DNA of 64,000 nucleotides from Clostridiales bacterium (GCA_015056255.1 SVGP01000001.1:62001-126000); one strand, 5' to 3'. Counted from the first letter of the stretch, positions 1-11,330 are shown. Numbers and translations: made by a program. Notes: a model not told the origin generated them from the letters alone.

Positions 1-920
1 CTTGCAAAACGGTTTACGTCGTTATCAAGCGTATACCGCATCCACGCGGGGAACACGACGGCAAGGCCTGCGCCGTGCGCCACGTCGTACATGGCGCTGA
101 GTTCGTGCTCAATCTGATGGCTCGCCCAATCACCCAAGCGACCTACGCCGCAGGTATCGTTGTGCGCAAGCGTGCCCGCCCACATGATCTGCGCCTGCGC
201 GTCGTAATTTTCAGGGTCGTTTACCGCAATCGGCGCGTACTGAATGACGGTCTTTAAAAGCGCCTCGCACAGATAGTCGGTCACGCCGACTTCTTTTTCG
301 TTTGTGAAATACCTTTCCATGATATGCGCCATAATGTCGGTCGCGCCGCAGGCAATCTGATATTTGGGCAGGGTAAAGGTGAGCTCCGGATTCATGAGCG
401 CAAAGCGGGGGCGGTTGAAATCGCTTCTCAAGCCCCTTTTGAGCTTTGTTTTCTCCTGCATGATGACGGAGCTGTTCGAGCTTTCAGAACCCGTTGCAGA
501 CAGCGTTAAAACGCATCCCATGGGCAAAGTCTTTGTAACCTTTGCCTTGCCGCTCCAAAGATCCCAGAAATCGCCTTCGTAAACGCTTCCGTGGGCGATA
601 GCCTTTGCGCTGTCGATGGCGCTTCCGCCGCCGACTGCGAGTATGCAGTCGCATTTTTCTTTTCTTACAAGCTCAATGCCTTCATACACCTTGGTATCTC
701 TGGGGTTGGGCACCGCGCCGCCTAAACATACGTATTCAACGCCCGCCTCCTGAAGGGATGCAATCACCCGATCAATCAGGCCGCTTCTGACCGCGCTTCC
801 GCTTCCGTAGTGAATGAGCGCCTTGGTTCCGCCGATTTTCTTAAGCTCCTCGCCCGCCTTCATCTCTGCGCCGCGGCCGAAAACAAATTTCGTTGGCTGT
901 GTATATTCAAAGTTCAGCAT
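1..920 (-). CDS. Iron-containing alcohol dehydrogenase, butanol dehydrogenase-like (3' end outside window)
   Basis: Member of the iron-dependent alcohol dehydrogenase family, probably reducing aldehydes or ketones with NAD(P)H in the cytoplasm. About 306 codons are visible against a usual length near 385, so the C-terminus lies beyond the window edge. The N-terminus (MLNFEYTQPTKFVFGRG) is typical of the BDH/YqhD branch. A glycine-rich nucleotide loop (GGGSAIDSAK) lies near residue 95. The metal-binding block HQIEHELSAMYDVAHGAG lies near residues 268-285 and supplies the expected histidines. The ATG overlaps the stop of the upstream M24 peptidase by a few bases, so the two are probably co-transcribed. 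The physiological substrate cannot be read from the sequence. Confidence 0.93.
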   Translation of the reverse strand, partial: MLNFEYTQPTKFVFGRGAEMKAGEELKKIGGTKALIHYGSGSAVRSGLIDRVIASLQEAGVEYVCLGGAVPNPRDTKVYEGIELVRKEKCDCILAVGGGSAIDSAKAIAHGSVYEGDFWDLWSGKAKVTKTLPMGCVLTLSATGSESSNSSVIMQEKTKLKRGLRSDFNRPRFALMNPELTFTLPKYQIACGATDIMAHIMERYFTNEKEVGVTDYLCEALLKTVIQYAPIAVNDPENYDAQAQIMWAGTLAHNDTCGVGRLGDWASHQIEHELSAMYDVAHGAGLAVVFPAWMRYTLDNDVNRFA

Positions 921-1990
921 CCGACCACCCGCATTTCCTTGGTGTATTCGTTAAGGGTTTCGCACCCGTCCTCCGTGACCGCCACAAGGTCCTCCACGCG
1001 TACGCCGAAGGAACCAGGCAGATAAATGCCGGGCTCAACCGAGAACACCATGCCCGGCTCGCACACGGCCTCGCTGACCGCGCTTACATCCGGGAATTCG
1101 TGCACCTCAAGGCCGATGCCGTGGCCCGTTCTGTGAATGAAGTATTTGCCGTAGCCCGCGTCCTCAATAACTTTTCTTGCGGCTCTGTCCACGTCCTTAA
1201 GCTTAACGCCGGGCTTGACCGCAGCGCGTCCGGCAGCGTTTGCACGCTCAACAATTTCGTAAACCTTTTTCTGTTCCTCGGTTGCAGATTTGAAAAATAC
1301 GGTTCTTGTCATGTCTGAGCAGTATGCGTTCAGGCTTGCACCCACGTCCAGTATGACGGAATCGCCCGCTTTGATCATAGTGTCGTCCGTTGCATGGTGG
1401 GGCTCTGCGCAGTTTGCGCCAAAGCAGATGAGCGAATCAAAGCTTCCGCCGCCCGCGCCCAAGCGCTTGGCCTCGTTCATATACACGTTTGCAATCTCGC
1501 TTTCCTTAACGCCGTCGGAAAGCGCCGAAATCGCCTTGTCGATCGCCTTGTCATTCAGGCGCGAGCTTAAACGCATAAGGTCGATTTCTTCCTTGGTTTT
1601 GAGCATTCTGGCCCGGTCAACGGCAGGCGAGCCGATTATCGCTTTGATGTCGCTTCTTCTCTCCATCAGGGGAAGCGCAAAGCGGCAGGCCCATTCCTTG
1701 TCAAAGCCGATATTTCCCGATTCCACGCCCTCGGACAAAACGGCGATGCAGTCGTCCGTGTCGTCGTATTCGATAAGATTTGCGCCGTCAACGCTTCCGA
1801 CGGCAAACAGCCGGTTGGCAAAAAGCGTTGTATCTCCATTTTCCTTGACGGATAAAACCACCATTCGCTCGCCCGGATGAATGAACTTGCCCGTCAGATA
1901 AAAAATGCTGTTGGGCGCGGAAATCAGAAGCTGCTTAAGCCCCATTTCACGCATATTCTGCGTCACTTTCAAAAGTCTGTCCGTTTTCAT
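914..1990 (-). CDS. M24 family metallopeptidase (Xaa-Pro aminopeptidase/dipeptidase type)
   Basis: Cytoplasmic peptidase of about 358 residues expected to cleave Xaa-Pro bonds with a two-metal centre. The N-terminal half is the creatinase-like domain. The C-terminal pita-bread domain shows all five metal ligands in order: two Asp in VILDVGASLNAYCSDMTRT, His in HRTGHGIGLEVHE, Glu in FSVEPGIYLPG and Glu in GVRVEDLVAV. Two ATG codons are adjacent. The second, at 1990, is preferred because it sits 7 nt from a GGAGG (the first is only 4 nt away) and overlaps the upstream stop. It lies between an rRNA-type methyltransferase and the alcohol dehydrogenase in one leftward cluster. It is the PepQ/YpdF kind of protein; the exact subfamily is not assigned. 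Confidence 0.92.
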   Translation of the reverse strand: MKTDRLLKVTQNMREMGLKQLLISAPNSIFYLTGKFIHPGERMVVLSVKENGDTTLFANRLFAVGSVDGANLIEYDDTDDCIAVLSEGVESGNIGFDKEWACRFALPLMERRSDIKAIIGSPAVDRARMLKTKEEIDLMRLSSRLNDKAIDKAISALSDGVKESEIANVYMNEAKRLGAGGGSFDSLICFGANCAEPHHATDDTMIKAGDSVILDVGASLNAYCSDMTRTVFFKSATEEQKKVYEIVERANAAGRAAVKPGVKLKDVDRAARKVIEDAGYGKYFIHRTGHGIGLEVHEFPDVSAVSEAVCEPGMVFSVEPGIYLPGSFGVRVEDLVAVTEDGCETLNEYTKEMRVVGC

Positions 1991-2589
1991 CATTCAGCCT
2001 CCTTTTTGCACTCAATGATCCAGTAGCTTTTTTCCTTTGCAATCACTTCTACATGATCAAATTTTTCCTGAAGATGCGCTTTCGCGCTCGGCGCGCCCTG
2101 CTGCTTTCGAATCACCACATACAGCGCCCCGCCCTTATTCAGCCGCTCGCTCGCCTGATCGAACATTTTGTAGATAACCGCCTTGCCAGCGCGGATAGGA
2201 GGATTGTTCAAAATAAAGTCAAACGTGCCGTCAACGTCGTCCATCGCGTCGCTCTTTATCACGCACGCATTCGTTACATTGTTTTCCTTAAGGTTCTTTT
2301 TTGCAAGCTCCATCGCGCGCTCGTTGACGTCCGACATGACGATCACAGTTTCCGGGTATTTTTTGCCCACGGAAACGCCCACAGCGCCCCATCCGCACCC
2401 AAGGTCGAGGATTCTTCCATGCAAGGGCGGAACCGCCTCTAAAAGCGTTCTGGTGCCGAAATCGAGGCCGCCTTTTGAAAACACGCCGGAGTCGGTGTGA
2501 AAAACGATCGTGTTTCCAAGAATCTCGGTTTCGAATTTCGCGTATTTATGTTCGGATGTGGGTTGATTCGTAAAATACTGCTCGCTCAC
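1990..2589 (-). CDS. Class I SAM-dependent methyltransferase, RsmC-like
   Basis: Predicted N-methyltransferase of 199 residues resembling the catalytic half of 16S rRNA G1207 methyltransferase RsmC. The SAM loop ILDLGCGWGAVG is near residues 60-71. The substrate-base motif is NNPP (followed by IRAGK) near residue 129, the N/D-PP-Y/F-type signature of enzymes that modify an exocyclic amino group. It lacks the N-terminal pseudo-domain of E. coli RsmC, as is usual for short Gram-positive homologues. The start is GTG, overlapping the TGA of the upstream pseudouridine synthase, so translation is probably coupled. The rRNA target is inferred from family and neighbourhood only. Confidence 0.88.
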   Translation of the reverse strand: MSEQYFTNQPTSEHKYAKFETEILGNTIVFHTDSGVFSKGGLDFGTRTLLEAVPPLHGRILDLGCGWGAVGVSVGKKYPETVIVMSDVNERAMELAKKNLKENNVTNACVIKSDAMDDVDGTFDFILNNPPIRAGKAVIYKMFDQASERLNKGGALYVVIRKQQGAPSAKAHLQEKFDHVEVIAKEKSYWIIECKKEAE

Positions 2590-3311
2590 TTTTCATTCAT
2601 CTCCGTAAGGATATATAGTTTCTTGACTTCATCGTCCGTTAACTCGCGCCACTCACCTTCGGAAAGATTTTCATCCAGCTCGATCATTGCGATTTTTTCC
2701 CTGTGCAGGGTGATAACGGGATGGCCTACGGCCTGAAGCATGCGCTTGACCTGATGAAATTTGCCCTCGGTTACGTATACAAGGCAGACGGATTCATTTT
2801 CATTTGCCGAAAGGATTTCAAGGCCTGCGGGCTTTGACGTAAAGTCCTTAAATTGAATGCCCGTCTGAAAAGCAGACACGCATTTTTCGTCAAGCTTTCC
2901 TTCGACCGTCGCACGATATCTTTTGGTAACTTCCCACTTTGGCGAAATGAGCCTGTGGGCAAGTTGCCCGTCAGTGGTCATGATCACAAGCCCGGTCACA
3001 TCCTTATCGAGTCTGCCCACCGGACCGATTCCGCGCCTTAAAAGCGCTTCCGGCAGAAAATCAGCTACTGTCCTTGCGCCTTTATGATCCTCCGTCGCGG
3101 TAAGCACGCCCGAGGGCTTATGAATCATCACATGAATATGCTTTTTCACATTATAGATTTCGCCGCCGATTTCAATGGATGCGTCATCCTTCACATTCGC
3201 GCCCGGATCGCGCAAAACATTATCTTCAATCTTCACGCGCCCGGAGGATATCAGTTTTTTTGCCTCGCTTCTTGTAAAACCAAGCATCGAAACAAGCTTG
3301 TCAAGTCTCAT
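2586..3311 (-). CDS. RsuA/RluB-family pseudouridine synthase
   Basis: Converts a specific rRNA uridine to pseudouridine. It has an N-terminal S4 RNA-binding domain (MRLDKLVSMLGFTRSEAKKL, residues 1-60) followed by the catalytic domain. The catalytic aspartate sits in the family motif GRLDKDVTGL near residue 101. At 241 residues it is the normal length for RsuA-type enzymes (16S U516 in E. coli), although RluB-type 23S specificity cannot be excluded. It is first in the leftward cluster and has a recognisable promoter at 3349-3377. Its last codons overlap the next gene's GTG start. Confidence 0.92.
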   Translation of the reverse strand: MRLDKLVSMLGFTRSEAKKLISSGRVKIEDNVLRDPGANVKDDASIEIGGEIYNVKKHIHVMIHKPSGVLTATEDHKGARTVADFLPEALLRRGIGPVGRLDKDVTGLVIMTTDGQLAHRLISPKWEVTKRYRATVEGKLDEKCVSAFQTGIQFKDFTSKPAGLEILSANENESVCLVYVTEGKFHQVKRMLQAVGHPVITLHREKIAMIELDENLSEGEWRELTDDEVKKLYILTEMNEK

Positions 3312-3348
3312 AATCTATCCCTTTTTCCTCCTTTCGGGCGTTTTATTC

Positions 3349-3377
3349 ATCATACCACGCTTTTGCATTTCGCACAA
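3349..3377 (-). promoter_or_regulatory. Promoter of the leftward rsuA-like cluster
   Basis: On the minus strand there is a -35 TTGTGC (3372-3377), a 17-nt spacer and a -10 TATGAT (3349-3354), with TGG directly upstream of the -10 giving an extended -10. It is 38 nt from the pseudouridine synthase ATG and lies back to back with the gyrB promoter. Confidence 0.65.
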
Positions 3378-3410
3378 TAGAAAATCCCTCAAAATCATAA
3401 CATCAAATAA

Positions 3411-3439
3411 ATGCAGAATGCGCAAAAACGTGGTATAAT
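3411..3439 (+). promoter_or_regulatory. gyrB promoter, extended -10
   Basis: TATAAT at 3434-3439 is preceded by TGG, giving a full TGnTATAAT extended -10. The -35 region (about 3411-3416, ATGCAG) is weak. A start site is expected near 3446, giving a short leader with AGAGG at 3465-3469 ahead of the ATG at 3478. Confidence 0.65.
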
Positions 3440-3462
3440 AATATAGAAAGAAAATTTGCTAA

Positions 3463-5412
<1,950 letters not shown>

Positions 5413-5441
5413 TTTAAGCACATTCGGAGGCCATATCCCCT

Positions 5442-7985
5442 ATGAACGATCAATTCAACATCGGCAACTTAACGCCCCTGGACGTGGAGGACGAGCTTAA
5501 AAAATCGTTTATTTCCTACGCCATGGCCGTTATCGTCAGCCGCGCTCTGCCGGATGTGCGCGACGGCTTAAAGCCCGTGCATCGCCGCATCCTCTATTCC
5601 ATGATGGAACTGGGCGTAACGCCCGATAAGCCCTACAGAAAATCCGCCCGCATCGTGGGCGACGTATTAGGTAAATATCATCCCCACGGCGACAGCGCAG
5701 TCTACGACGCAGCCGTGCGCCTTGCGCAGGACTTTTCTACCCGCTATACGCTCATCGACGGTCAGGGCAACTTCGGCTCGGTCGACGGCGACGGCGCCGC
5801 AGCCATGCGATATACGGAAGTCCGCCTTGACAAGCTCGCCATGGAAATGGTGCGCGATCTTGACAAGGAAACCGTCGACTTCTATCCGAACTTTGACGAA
5901 ACCCTCATGCAGCCGGAAGTCATGCCCGCGCGCTTTCCGAACCTCCTGGTCAACGGTTCCGCCGGCATCGCCGTCGGTATGGCTACGAACATCCCGCCGC
6001 ATAATCTCGGCGAAGTCATCGACGCAGTCGTTTACATGATCGAAAACCGCGACTGCACCGTTGACGACTTAATGACCAAAATTCAGGGTCCGGACTTTCC
6101 GACTGGCGGCGTGATTTTGGGCCAGAGAGGCATTTACGATGCATACCACACCGGACGCGGCAGAATCATCGTTCGCGCCAAGACCGAGATCGAAGAAATG
6201 CCCAACAACCGCCAGCGCATCGTCGTAACCGAAATTCCCTATATGGTCAATAAGGCCAACCTTGTCACCAAAATCGCCGAGCTCGTTCACGAAAAGCGCC
6301 TGGAGGGCATCAGCGACATCCGCGACGAGTCCGATAGAAACGGCATGCGAATCGCCATTGAGCTCAAGCGCGACGTGAACGCAAACGTCGTTCTCAATTA
6401 CCTTTACAAGCACACCCAGATGCAGGACACTTTCGGCGTGATCATGCTGGCGCTTGTCAACGGCGAGCCCAAAATTCTGTCCCTTAAGAGCGTCATCAAG
6501 CACTATCTCGATCATCAGGTCGACGTCATCAGACGCCGCACGAAGTATGAGCTGGATAAGGCCATGGCGAGAGCCCACATTTTGGAGGGCCTCTTAATCG
6601 CGCTCGACAGAATTGACGAAGTCATCGACCTCATCCGTTCAAGCGCAACGCCCCCCATCGCAAGAGAAGGCCTGATGACCAATTTCGGCCTTTCTGAAAA
6701 GCAGGCGCAGGCAATTCTGGACATGCGCCTTCAGAGGCTGACCGGTCTTGAAAGAGACAAGCTTCAGGACGAATACAACGCGCTTGTCGAGCAGATCAAG
6801 TACTTAAACAGCGTGCTCGCCAGCGAAGAAATGGTCATGGGCATCATCAAAGACGAAATCCTCGAAATCAAGCGCAAGTATGCCGATGAACGCAGAACCG
6901 AAATTTCCGCCTTAGACGGTGAAATCGACATGATGGATCTGATTCAGGAAGAGGACATGGTCGTCACCATTTCCCACTTCGGCTATGTAAAGCGCCTCGC
7001 CAAGACCACCTATCGCGCCCAGAGACGCGGCGGCAAGGGCGTAACCGCAGCCACCACGCGCGAGGAAGACTTTATTGAACAGCTCTACGTCACAAACACC
7101 CATGACGCAATCATGTTCTTCACCAACCGCGGCCGCGTACACCAAAAGTATTGCTACGAAATCCCGGAGGCCGGACGCACCGCGCGCGGCACCGCGATTG
7201 TAAACCTTTTAAACCTCGATCCCGGCGAAAAGGTCACCGCCGTTCTCCCCGTTCCCGAGGAGAAAATGGCCGGCCATTATCTCGTCATGGCCACCCGCGG
7301 CGGCACCATCAAGCGCACCGAGCTTTCTGAATTTGCAAATCTCAGAAAGAGCGGACTGATCGCAATCGTCCTTAAGGAGGACGACGATCTGATCGCGGTT
7401 CGCTTAACCGACGGAACGAAGGAACTGCTCTTGGGCTCCAAGAAGGGCATGGCCATCCGCTTTAATGAAACCGATCTTCGCCCCATCGGCCGCGCCAGCA
7501 TGGGCGTTAAGTCCATGGATCTTGACGAAGGCGACGAGGTTGTCGATATCTCGGTCGTCGAAGAGGGCAAGCAGGTTCTCTCCATCACCGAAAACGGCTA
7601 CGGAAAGCGCACGGATATTGAGGAATACCGCCTGCAGAACCGCGCCGGCAAGGGCATCAAGGCTATGAACCTGACGGAAAAAACGGGCCTTCTCGCCGCC
7701 CAGCTGCTCGTTTCCAACGAAGAGGACATCCTCTTAATTACGGCAGACGGCACCATCATCAGAACGCCCGTATCCGACATCTCCGTTCACAGCAGAAATA
7801 CGCAGGGCGTGCGCCTGATGAGAGTCGGCGACAGCCGAATCGTATGCGTAGCCCCCGCAGAGGCCGACGAGGAAGAAACTGCGGAAATCACCCCTGAGCA
7901 GGACGCGGAAACCGCATCCGCCCCCGACGCGCTCGACCGACTCGTAAACGACCTCGAAGATAATCCCGAACCCACGGAAGAATAA
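5442..7985 (+). CDS. gyrA: DNA gyrase subunit A
   Basis: DNA-cleaving and religating subunit of gyrase. The quinolone-resistance region ([12 protein letters not shown]) is near residue 77 and the catalytic tyrosine is in [10 protein letters not shown] near residue 123. The C-terminal beta-pinwheel carries a canonical GyrA-box, QRRGGKG, near residue 526, which distinguishes it from ParC. The last 40 or so residues form a very acidic tail ([15 protein letters not shown] and similar), a kind of tail known to modulate wrapping in some GyrA proteins. A GGAGG precedes the ATG. An 81-bp palindromic element begins 41 nt after the stop. Confidence 0.98.
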   Translation: MNDQFNIGNLTPLDVEDELKKSFISYAMAVIVSRALPDVRDGLKPVHRRILYSMMELGVTPDKPYRKSARIVGDVLGKYHPHGDSAVYDAAVRLAQDFSTRYTLIDGQGNFGSVDGDGAAAMRYTEVRLDKLAMEMVRDLDKETVDFYPNFDETLMQPEVMPARFPNLLVNGSAGIAVGMATNIPPHNLGEVIDAVVYMIENRDCTVDDLMTKIQGPDFPTGGVILGQRGIYDAYHTGRGRIIVRAKTEIEEMPNNRQRIVVTEIPYMVNKANLVTKIAELVHEKRLEGISDIRDESDRNGMRIAIELKRDVNANVVLNYLYKHTQMQDTFGVIMLALVNGEPKILSLKSVIKHYLDHQVDVIRRRTKYELDKAMARAHILEGLLIALDRIDEVIDLIRSSATPPIAREGLMTNFGLSEKQAQAILDMRLQRLTGLERDKLQDEYNALVEQIKYLNSVLASEEMVMGIIKDEILEIKRKYADERRTEISALDGEIDMMDLIQEEDMVVTISHFGYVKRLAKTTYRAQRRGGKGVTAATTREEDFIEQLYVTNTHDAIMFFTNRGRVHQKYCYEIPEAGRTARGTAIVNLLNLDPGEKVTAVLPVPEEKMAGHYLVMATRGGTIKRTELSEFANLRKSGLIAIVLKEDDDLIAVRLTDGTKELLLGSKKGMAIRFNETDLRPIGRASMGVKSMDLDEGDEVVDISVVEEGKQVLSITENGYGKRTDIEEYRLQNRAGKGIKAMNLTEKTGLLAAQLLVSNEEDILLITADGTIIRTPVSDISVHSRNTQGVRLMRVGDSRIVCVAPAEADEEETAEITPEQDAETASAPDALDRLVNDLEDNPEPTEE

Positions 7986-8025
7986 TAAAAAGGGCAGTCC
8001 CAATAGGGATAATGTCATTCAGTCA

Positions 8026-8106
8026 GCGCGGGCGATCAATGATCGCCCCTACAATTTATGATTGTAATATAACCATACTGTAGGGGCGTGCACCTAACGC
8101 CCGCGC
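8026..8106. repeat. 81-bp palindromic element, copy 1
   Basis: Imperfect palindrome with GCGCGGGCG / CGCCCGCGC termini, nested dyads (GGCGATCAATGATCGCC) and a core bounded by CCCCTACA and TGTAGGGG. Further copies lie at 17210, 35947 and 44133. The core has distinguishable halves: the AATTTATGAT side is on the left here and the ATAACCATACTG side on the right. It lies 41 nt downstream of gyrA. Confidence 0.9.
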
Positions 8107-8127
8107 ATTTTTATGCGGAGGACAGAT

Positions 8128-8973
8128 ATGCATAAAGACGGCAAATGGGCTAAAGCAATCATCGCCCTTCAGGAAGAAGACGGAAAATGGGGCTATTTCC
8201 ATTCCTTGTCTCAATTCTACGCCTCTCCCATCACGACAGAGCAGGCGCTCAGGCGTCTTGAAAGGCTTGGGTTTACGGAAGAGGATGAATGCATTCAAAA
8301 GGCTCTGACCTACATGAACGACTGCCTGACGGAAAAAAAGCAGATTCCCGACCGCAAAGAAAAGGTGCACGACTGGAGCATTTTCACATCTCTCATTCTT
8401 TCTACGCAAATCCGCAGATTTACAGATAAAAACGAAGCCGCCAACGCCGTTGCCGAAAGCTGGGCAAAAATCATCACGAAAGCCTTTCAAAGCGGCATAT
8501 ACGACCACGACCGATATGTAGCTGCCTATCACAAAATTCTCGGCATGAAGCCAGGCGGCGGACGGCTCATCGATTTTATGAACTTCTACCCGATATCACT
8601 TGTCGCAGGGTGCCTTGACGAACATACCGAAAAAGCCCTTGTAGAATACGCCCTCTCAAAGGAAGACGGCATCTATTACATCTACGATAAGCCACTTCAT
8701 ATCCTCCCTGAAAGCTTTCAGTCAAAAGAAGCCGTCCGCTACCTTTCAGCCATCGAGCTTTTGGCAAAATACAAATCAGCAATTGATAAGCTCGATTTTG
8801 TTCGAAGTTGGCTGATCGAAAACCAAAGTCCCGACGGAAAATGGGACATCGGAAAAGCGGCAAACGATAAAATCCATTTCCCCCTCTCCGACGACTGGCG
8901 GAAAAAGGAAAACCGCGTCAAGGACTGCACGGAATATATCAAAACGCTTATAGAGGCGCTGGAAAATAGTTAG
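8128..8973 (+). CDS. Uncharacterised protein with squalene-cyclase/prenyltransferase-like repeats
   Basis: Not recognised as a named family. The 281-residue product has no signal peptide or membrane segment. It begins and ends with similar motifs, LQEEDGKWGYF near residue 16 and ENQSPDGKWDIG near residue 238, of the Q-x-x-DGxW kind. These cap helices in alpha/alpha-toroid proteins such as squalene cyclases and prenyltransferase beta subunits. The ATG at 8128 is chosen because GGAG lies 7 nt upstream; an in-frame ATG at 8113 lacks a ribosome binding site. The gene stands alone, boxed between the 81-bp element and a tandem repeat block, which would fit an acquired gene. Enzymatic function is unknown, and the catalytic DxDD/DCTAE motifs of true cyclases were not seen. 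Confidence 0.8.
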   Translation: MHKDGKWAKAIIALQEEDGKWGYFHSLSQFYASPITTEQALRRLERLGFTEEDECIQKALTYMNDCLTEKKQIPDRKEKVHDWSIFTSLILSTQIRRFTDKNEAANAVAESWAKIITKAFQSGIYDHDRYVAAYHKILGMKPGGGRLIDFMNFYPISLVAGCLDEHTEKALVEYALSKEDGIYYIYDKPLHILPESFQSKEAVRYLSAIELLAKYKSAIDKLDFVRSWLIENQSPDGKWDIGKAANDKIHFPLSDDWRKKENRVKDCTEYIKTLIEALENS

Positions 8974-9004
8974 CGTGCCAGACCAATATAGATATAATCC
9001 CCCA

Positions 9005-9350
9005 CATCGTTACAGACCTCAGTCTGTTTTTTTGAAAGCAATGTCCACTAACTCTCTCCGGCTCCCTCTGATGAGGGAGCTGTCTGTGAAGCAGACTGAG
9101 GGAGAGATAACGGAACCTTAGGCATTCACCAAACGCAAAAACGGCGAGAGCAAGCCCCCGCCCTACTTCAATACAAACCATAGTCTGTTTTGAAAAACTA
9201 GATTCGCTCACTCTCTCCGGCTCCCTCTGATGAGGGAGCTGTCTGCGAAGCAGACTGAGGGAGAGATAACGGAACCTTAGGCATTCACCAATCGCAAAAA
9301 CGGCGGGAGCAAGCCCCCGCCCTACAGTATAACAGACCACAGTCTGTTTA
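9005..9350. repeat. Tandem repeat block, about 2.1 units of 159 bp
   Basis: Two near-identical units of about 159 bp lie head to tail (equivalent bases at 9052 and 9211). Each contains a hairpin-rich segment CTCCCTCTGATGAGGGAG plus GTCTG(T/C)GAAGCAGAC, then GGAACCTTAGGCATTCACC, then GCAAGCCCCCGCCCTAC. The junction motif CAGACC-C-AGTCTG or a variant occurs three times (near 9012, 9173 and 9334). The GCAAGCCCCCGCCC part also occurs at 35762 and 50979. Leftward open frames here (GRGLAPAV and similar) are repeat artefacts, not genes. Confidence 0.88.
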
Positions 9351-9361
9351 AAAAACTCCTC

Positions 9362-9404
9362 AATAAAAACTCATCCGCCGGAGCGTTTCTTCCTCTCCGG
9401 CGGA
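9362..9404 (-). terminator. Rho-independent terminator of the MATE-GNAT pair
   Basis: On the minus strand a 10-bp stem, TCCGCCGGAG / CTCCGGCGGA (9374-9383 with 9395-9404), has an 11-nt loop and is followed by TGAGTTTTTATT. It lies just after the acetyltransferase stop at 9410. Confidence 0.85.
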
Positions 9405-9409
9405 CATTA

Positions 9410-9904
9410 TTATCCGATTTTCTTTTCAAAACACGCAAGCGCCAACCCTTCCTGAACCGGAACGCGCCTGCCCGTATCCCGATACCCTGCCTTTTCGTAG
9501 CATCTTCTGTTCTTTCCAAGATCCTCGGGAAAATCCACGAAAAGTATCCTTGCATCCTCAAAAAACGCCTCTGACAGCAAAATCGCCCTTTGCGCTATGC
9601 CGCGCGACTGAAAGATAGGATCGACGAACACGCGCTGAAGGTAGTATTTCCCGTCTCCAAGATTTTCTTCCGCGATACACGAGCCCTTTACTTTGTACCA
9701 GAGTCCGCCGACGATTCTGTCTTCGAAGAAAATCGTAAAACAGGAAAAGAACTCGTTTCCGATTCTCCTTGAAATGTCTGTTTCGTCCCGAAGCGCGGGA
9801 TTCCCCGAATCATTGTATTTTTCATGAAGCGGCAGAAACGCTGCCCTTTGAATTTCCCACAGCGTTTTGACATCCTCTGAAATCGTTTTTCTTACAGAAA
9901 CCAT
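9410..9904 (-). CDS. GNAT family N-acetyltransferase
   Basis: Predicted cytoplasmic acetyl-CoA-dependent acetyltransferase of 164 residues. The acetyl-CoA binding motif A reads QRVFVDPIFQSRGIAQRA near residues 91-108, with the usual V-x-P...Q/RGxGxA pattern, and motif B reads NRRCYEKAGYRDTG. The ATG at 9904 follows the MATE transporter stop by 11 nt, with AAGG overlapping that stop; a TTG at 9946 would overlap the transporter and has no clear ribosome binding site. Co-transcription with a MATE efflux gene could suggest a shared role in handling toxic amines or drugs, but the substrate is unknown. Confidence 0.88.
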   Translation of the reverse strand: MVSVRKTISEDVKTLWEIQRAAFLPLHEKYNDSGNPALRDETDISRRIGNEFFSCFTIFFEDRIVGGLWYKVKGSCIAEENLGDGKYYLQRVFVDPIFQSRGIAQRAILLSEAFFEDARILFVDFPEDLGKNRRCYEKAGYRDTGRRVPVQEGLALACFEKKIG

Positions 9905-9915
9905 CTTTATTTGCC

Positions 9916-11298
9916 TTAAAACTCCCTTGTAATATTTCTCGCCCAATTGCCTTTTTTATAGTGGCGGATGATCACAGGCATTTTCACAAATTCATCCAGG
10001 CACAAAATGAAGTACACCCACATTTCGGGCAGCTTCAGAACAAACGCCGCGATCAGGCCAATCGGAACGGCATATGCCCACATAGCCAGAAAATCGCAGA
10101 CGAGGCCGAATTTCACGTCGCCACCGGCTCTGAAAATGCCGCAGATCAGCATGGTATTGACTGACTGACCCATAACGTAATAGGCGTTGATCAGAAGCAT
10201 CAGGCTGACTTCCTTCATGACGACGGGATTCGCATCCTTTACCATCAGATGCACGCCTGAAAGCACAAGCGGCCTCGTGAGCAAAATCAGCGCGCCGCCA
10301 GCAAGCGCCGTCCACACGCTTAAATGAGCAAACCGCTTTCCGTACACGCGCGCATGGTCAAGCTTTCCCGCGCCCATCGTGTTTCCAAGAATGATCGCAG
10401 CCGCCGACGATACGCCAAAGCACACCACCGTCGCAAGGTTTCGGATAACGCTTGCAACCGCGTTGGCGGACACGATGTTTTCGCTCAGGTGACCCAGAAT
10501 CACCGAATACACGCTGAATGCAAGGCCCCACACCATGTCGTTGGCCGCGGCAGGCAGGGAAAACTTCAGAAAGTCCGAAAGCAGCTGCCTGTTTTTCTCA
10601 AAAAAGTCGCGGATGCGAACGCGAACGCCCTCCGTCATAAGCGTATCTGCAACGCATACCCCCGCTTCCAGAACGCGCGTGATCGTGGTGGCCAGCGCAA
10701 CGCCGGTAATGCCCATTTCCGGGAAGAACCAGAAGCCGAAAATAAAGCACGCGTTTAAAAGCACATTCAGCGCAACCGCGCTCGAATGCACAACCGCGCT
10801 CATTTTGACCCTTTCCACCGACCGCATGACCGCTAGATATACAACCACAAAGCTCGAAAGCACATAGCTCGGGCTGATCGCGCGAAGATACTTTGCGCCT
10901 GCGTAAATCATGTCTGCATCGTCCGTAAACACGCGCATGATGCCTTTCGGCGCAAAAAACGCCAAAAGGGTTACGACAAAGCCAATGGAAATTGAAATTT
11001 TGAGCGCAAGCGCCATCACGCGCTCAATAGATCTTTTATCCTTAAGTCCCCAATACTGCGCCGAAAGCACCGACGCGCCGGAGGACAGGCCGAACAGTAG
11101 CATATTCAGAACAAACGCAACGTTGGCCGCCAGTGACGCCGCCGCCTGCTCGGTGAGCCCGACCAGCATCAGCATGATCACGTCCGCGGAGTTTACGCAT
11201 GCATCCATAAAATTCTGAAAGGCAATCGGCAGCGTAACCCTTGCGGCATTTTTATAAAAAGCGCGTTTTTCCTGCTTTGAGGAAAGCGGATATTCCAT
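9916..11298 (-). CDS. MATE family efflux transporter
   Basis: Polytopic inner-membrane antiporter of 460 residues, probably exporting cationic organic compounds using Na+ or H+. It has about 12 hydrophobic segments arranged as two MatE halves. The N-terminal half begins near VTLPIAFQNFMDACVNSADV and the second near FLKFSLPAAANDMVWGL around residue 245, and the two halves resemble each other as expected. The ATG is preceded by GGAGG. The gene is divergent from the RpiR regulator. A perfect 7-3-7 inverted repeat overlaps its promoter, so repression by a dimeric regulator is plausible but unproven. Confidence 0.93.
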   Translation of the reverse strand: MEYPLSSKQEKRAFYKNAARVTLPIAFQNFMDACVNSADVIMLMLVGLTEQAAASLAANVAFVLNMLLFGLSSGASVLSAQYWGLKDKRSIERVMALALKISISIGFVVTLLAFFAPKGIMRVFTDDADMIYAGAKYLRAISPSYVLSSFVVVYLAVMRSVERVKMSAVVHSSAVALNVLLNACFIFGFWFFPEMGITGVALATTITRVLEAGVCVADTLMTEGVRVRIRDFFEKNRQLLSDFLKFSLPAAANDMVWGLAFSVYSVILGHLSENIVSANAVASVIRNLATVVCFGVSSAAAIILGNTMGAGKLDHARVYGKRFAHLSVWTALAGGALILLTRPLVLSGVHLMVKDANPVVMKEVSLMLLINAYYVMGQSVNTMLICGIFRAGGDVKFGLVCDFLAMWAYAVPIGLIAAFVLKLPEMWVYFILCLDEFVKMPVIIRHYKKGNWARNITREF

Positions 11299-11330
11299 TT
11301 CTTTGTCCTCCGCATTCTATTGTTTTGATT

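Noticed and set aside
893-1880. Rightward frames of 141 and 196 codons antisense to the M24 peptidase
   Set aside because: Shadow frames caused by biased codon use; the leftward peptidase has all metal ligands.
8948-9340. Leftward open frame reading GRGLAPAV... twice
   Set aside because: It is produced by the tandem repeat block and is itself a repeat; no ribosome binding site or homologous gene.
9005-9350. CRISPR array
   Set aside because: Only two long units with near-identical full length and no variable spacers; no cas genes in the window.
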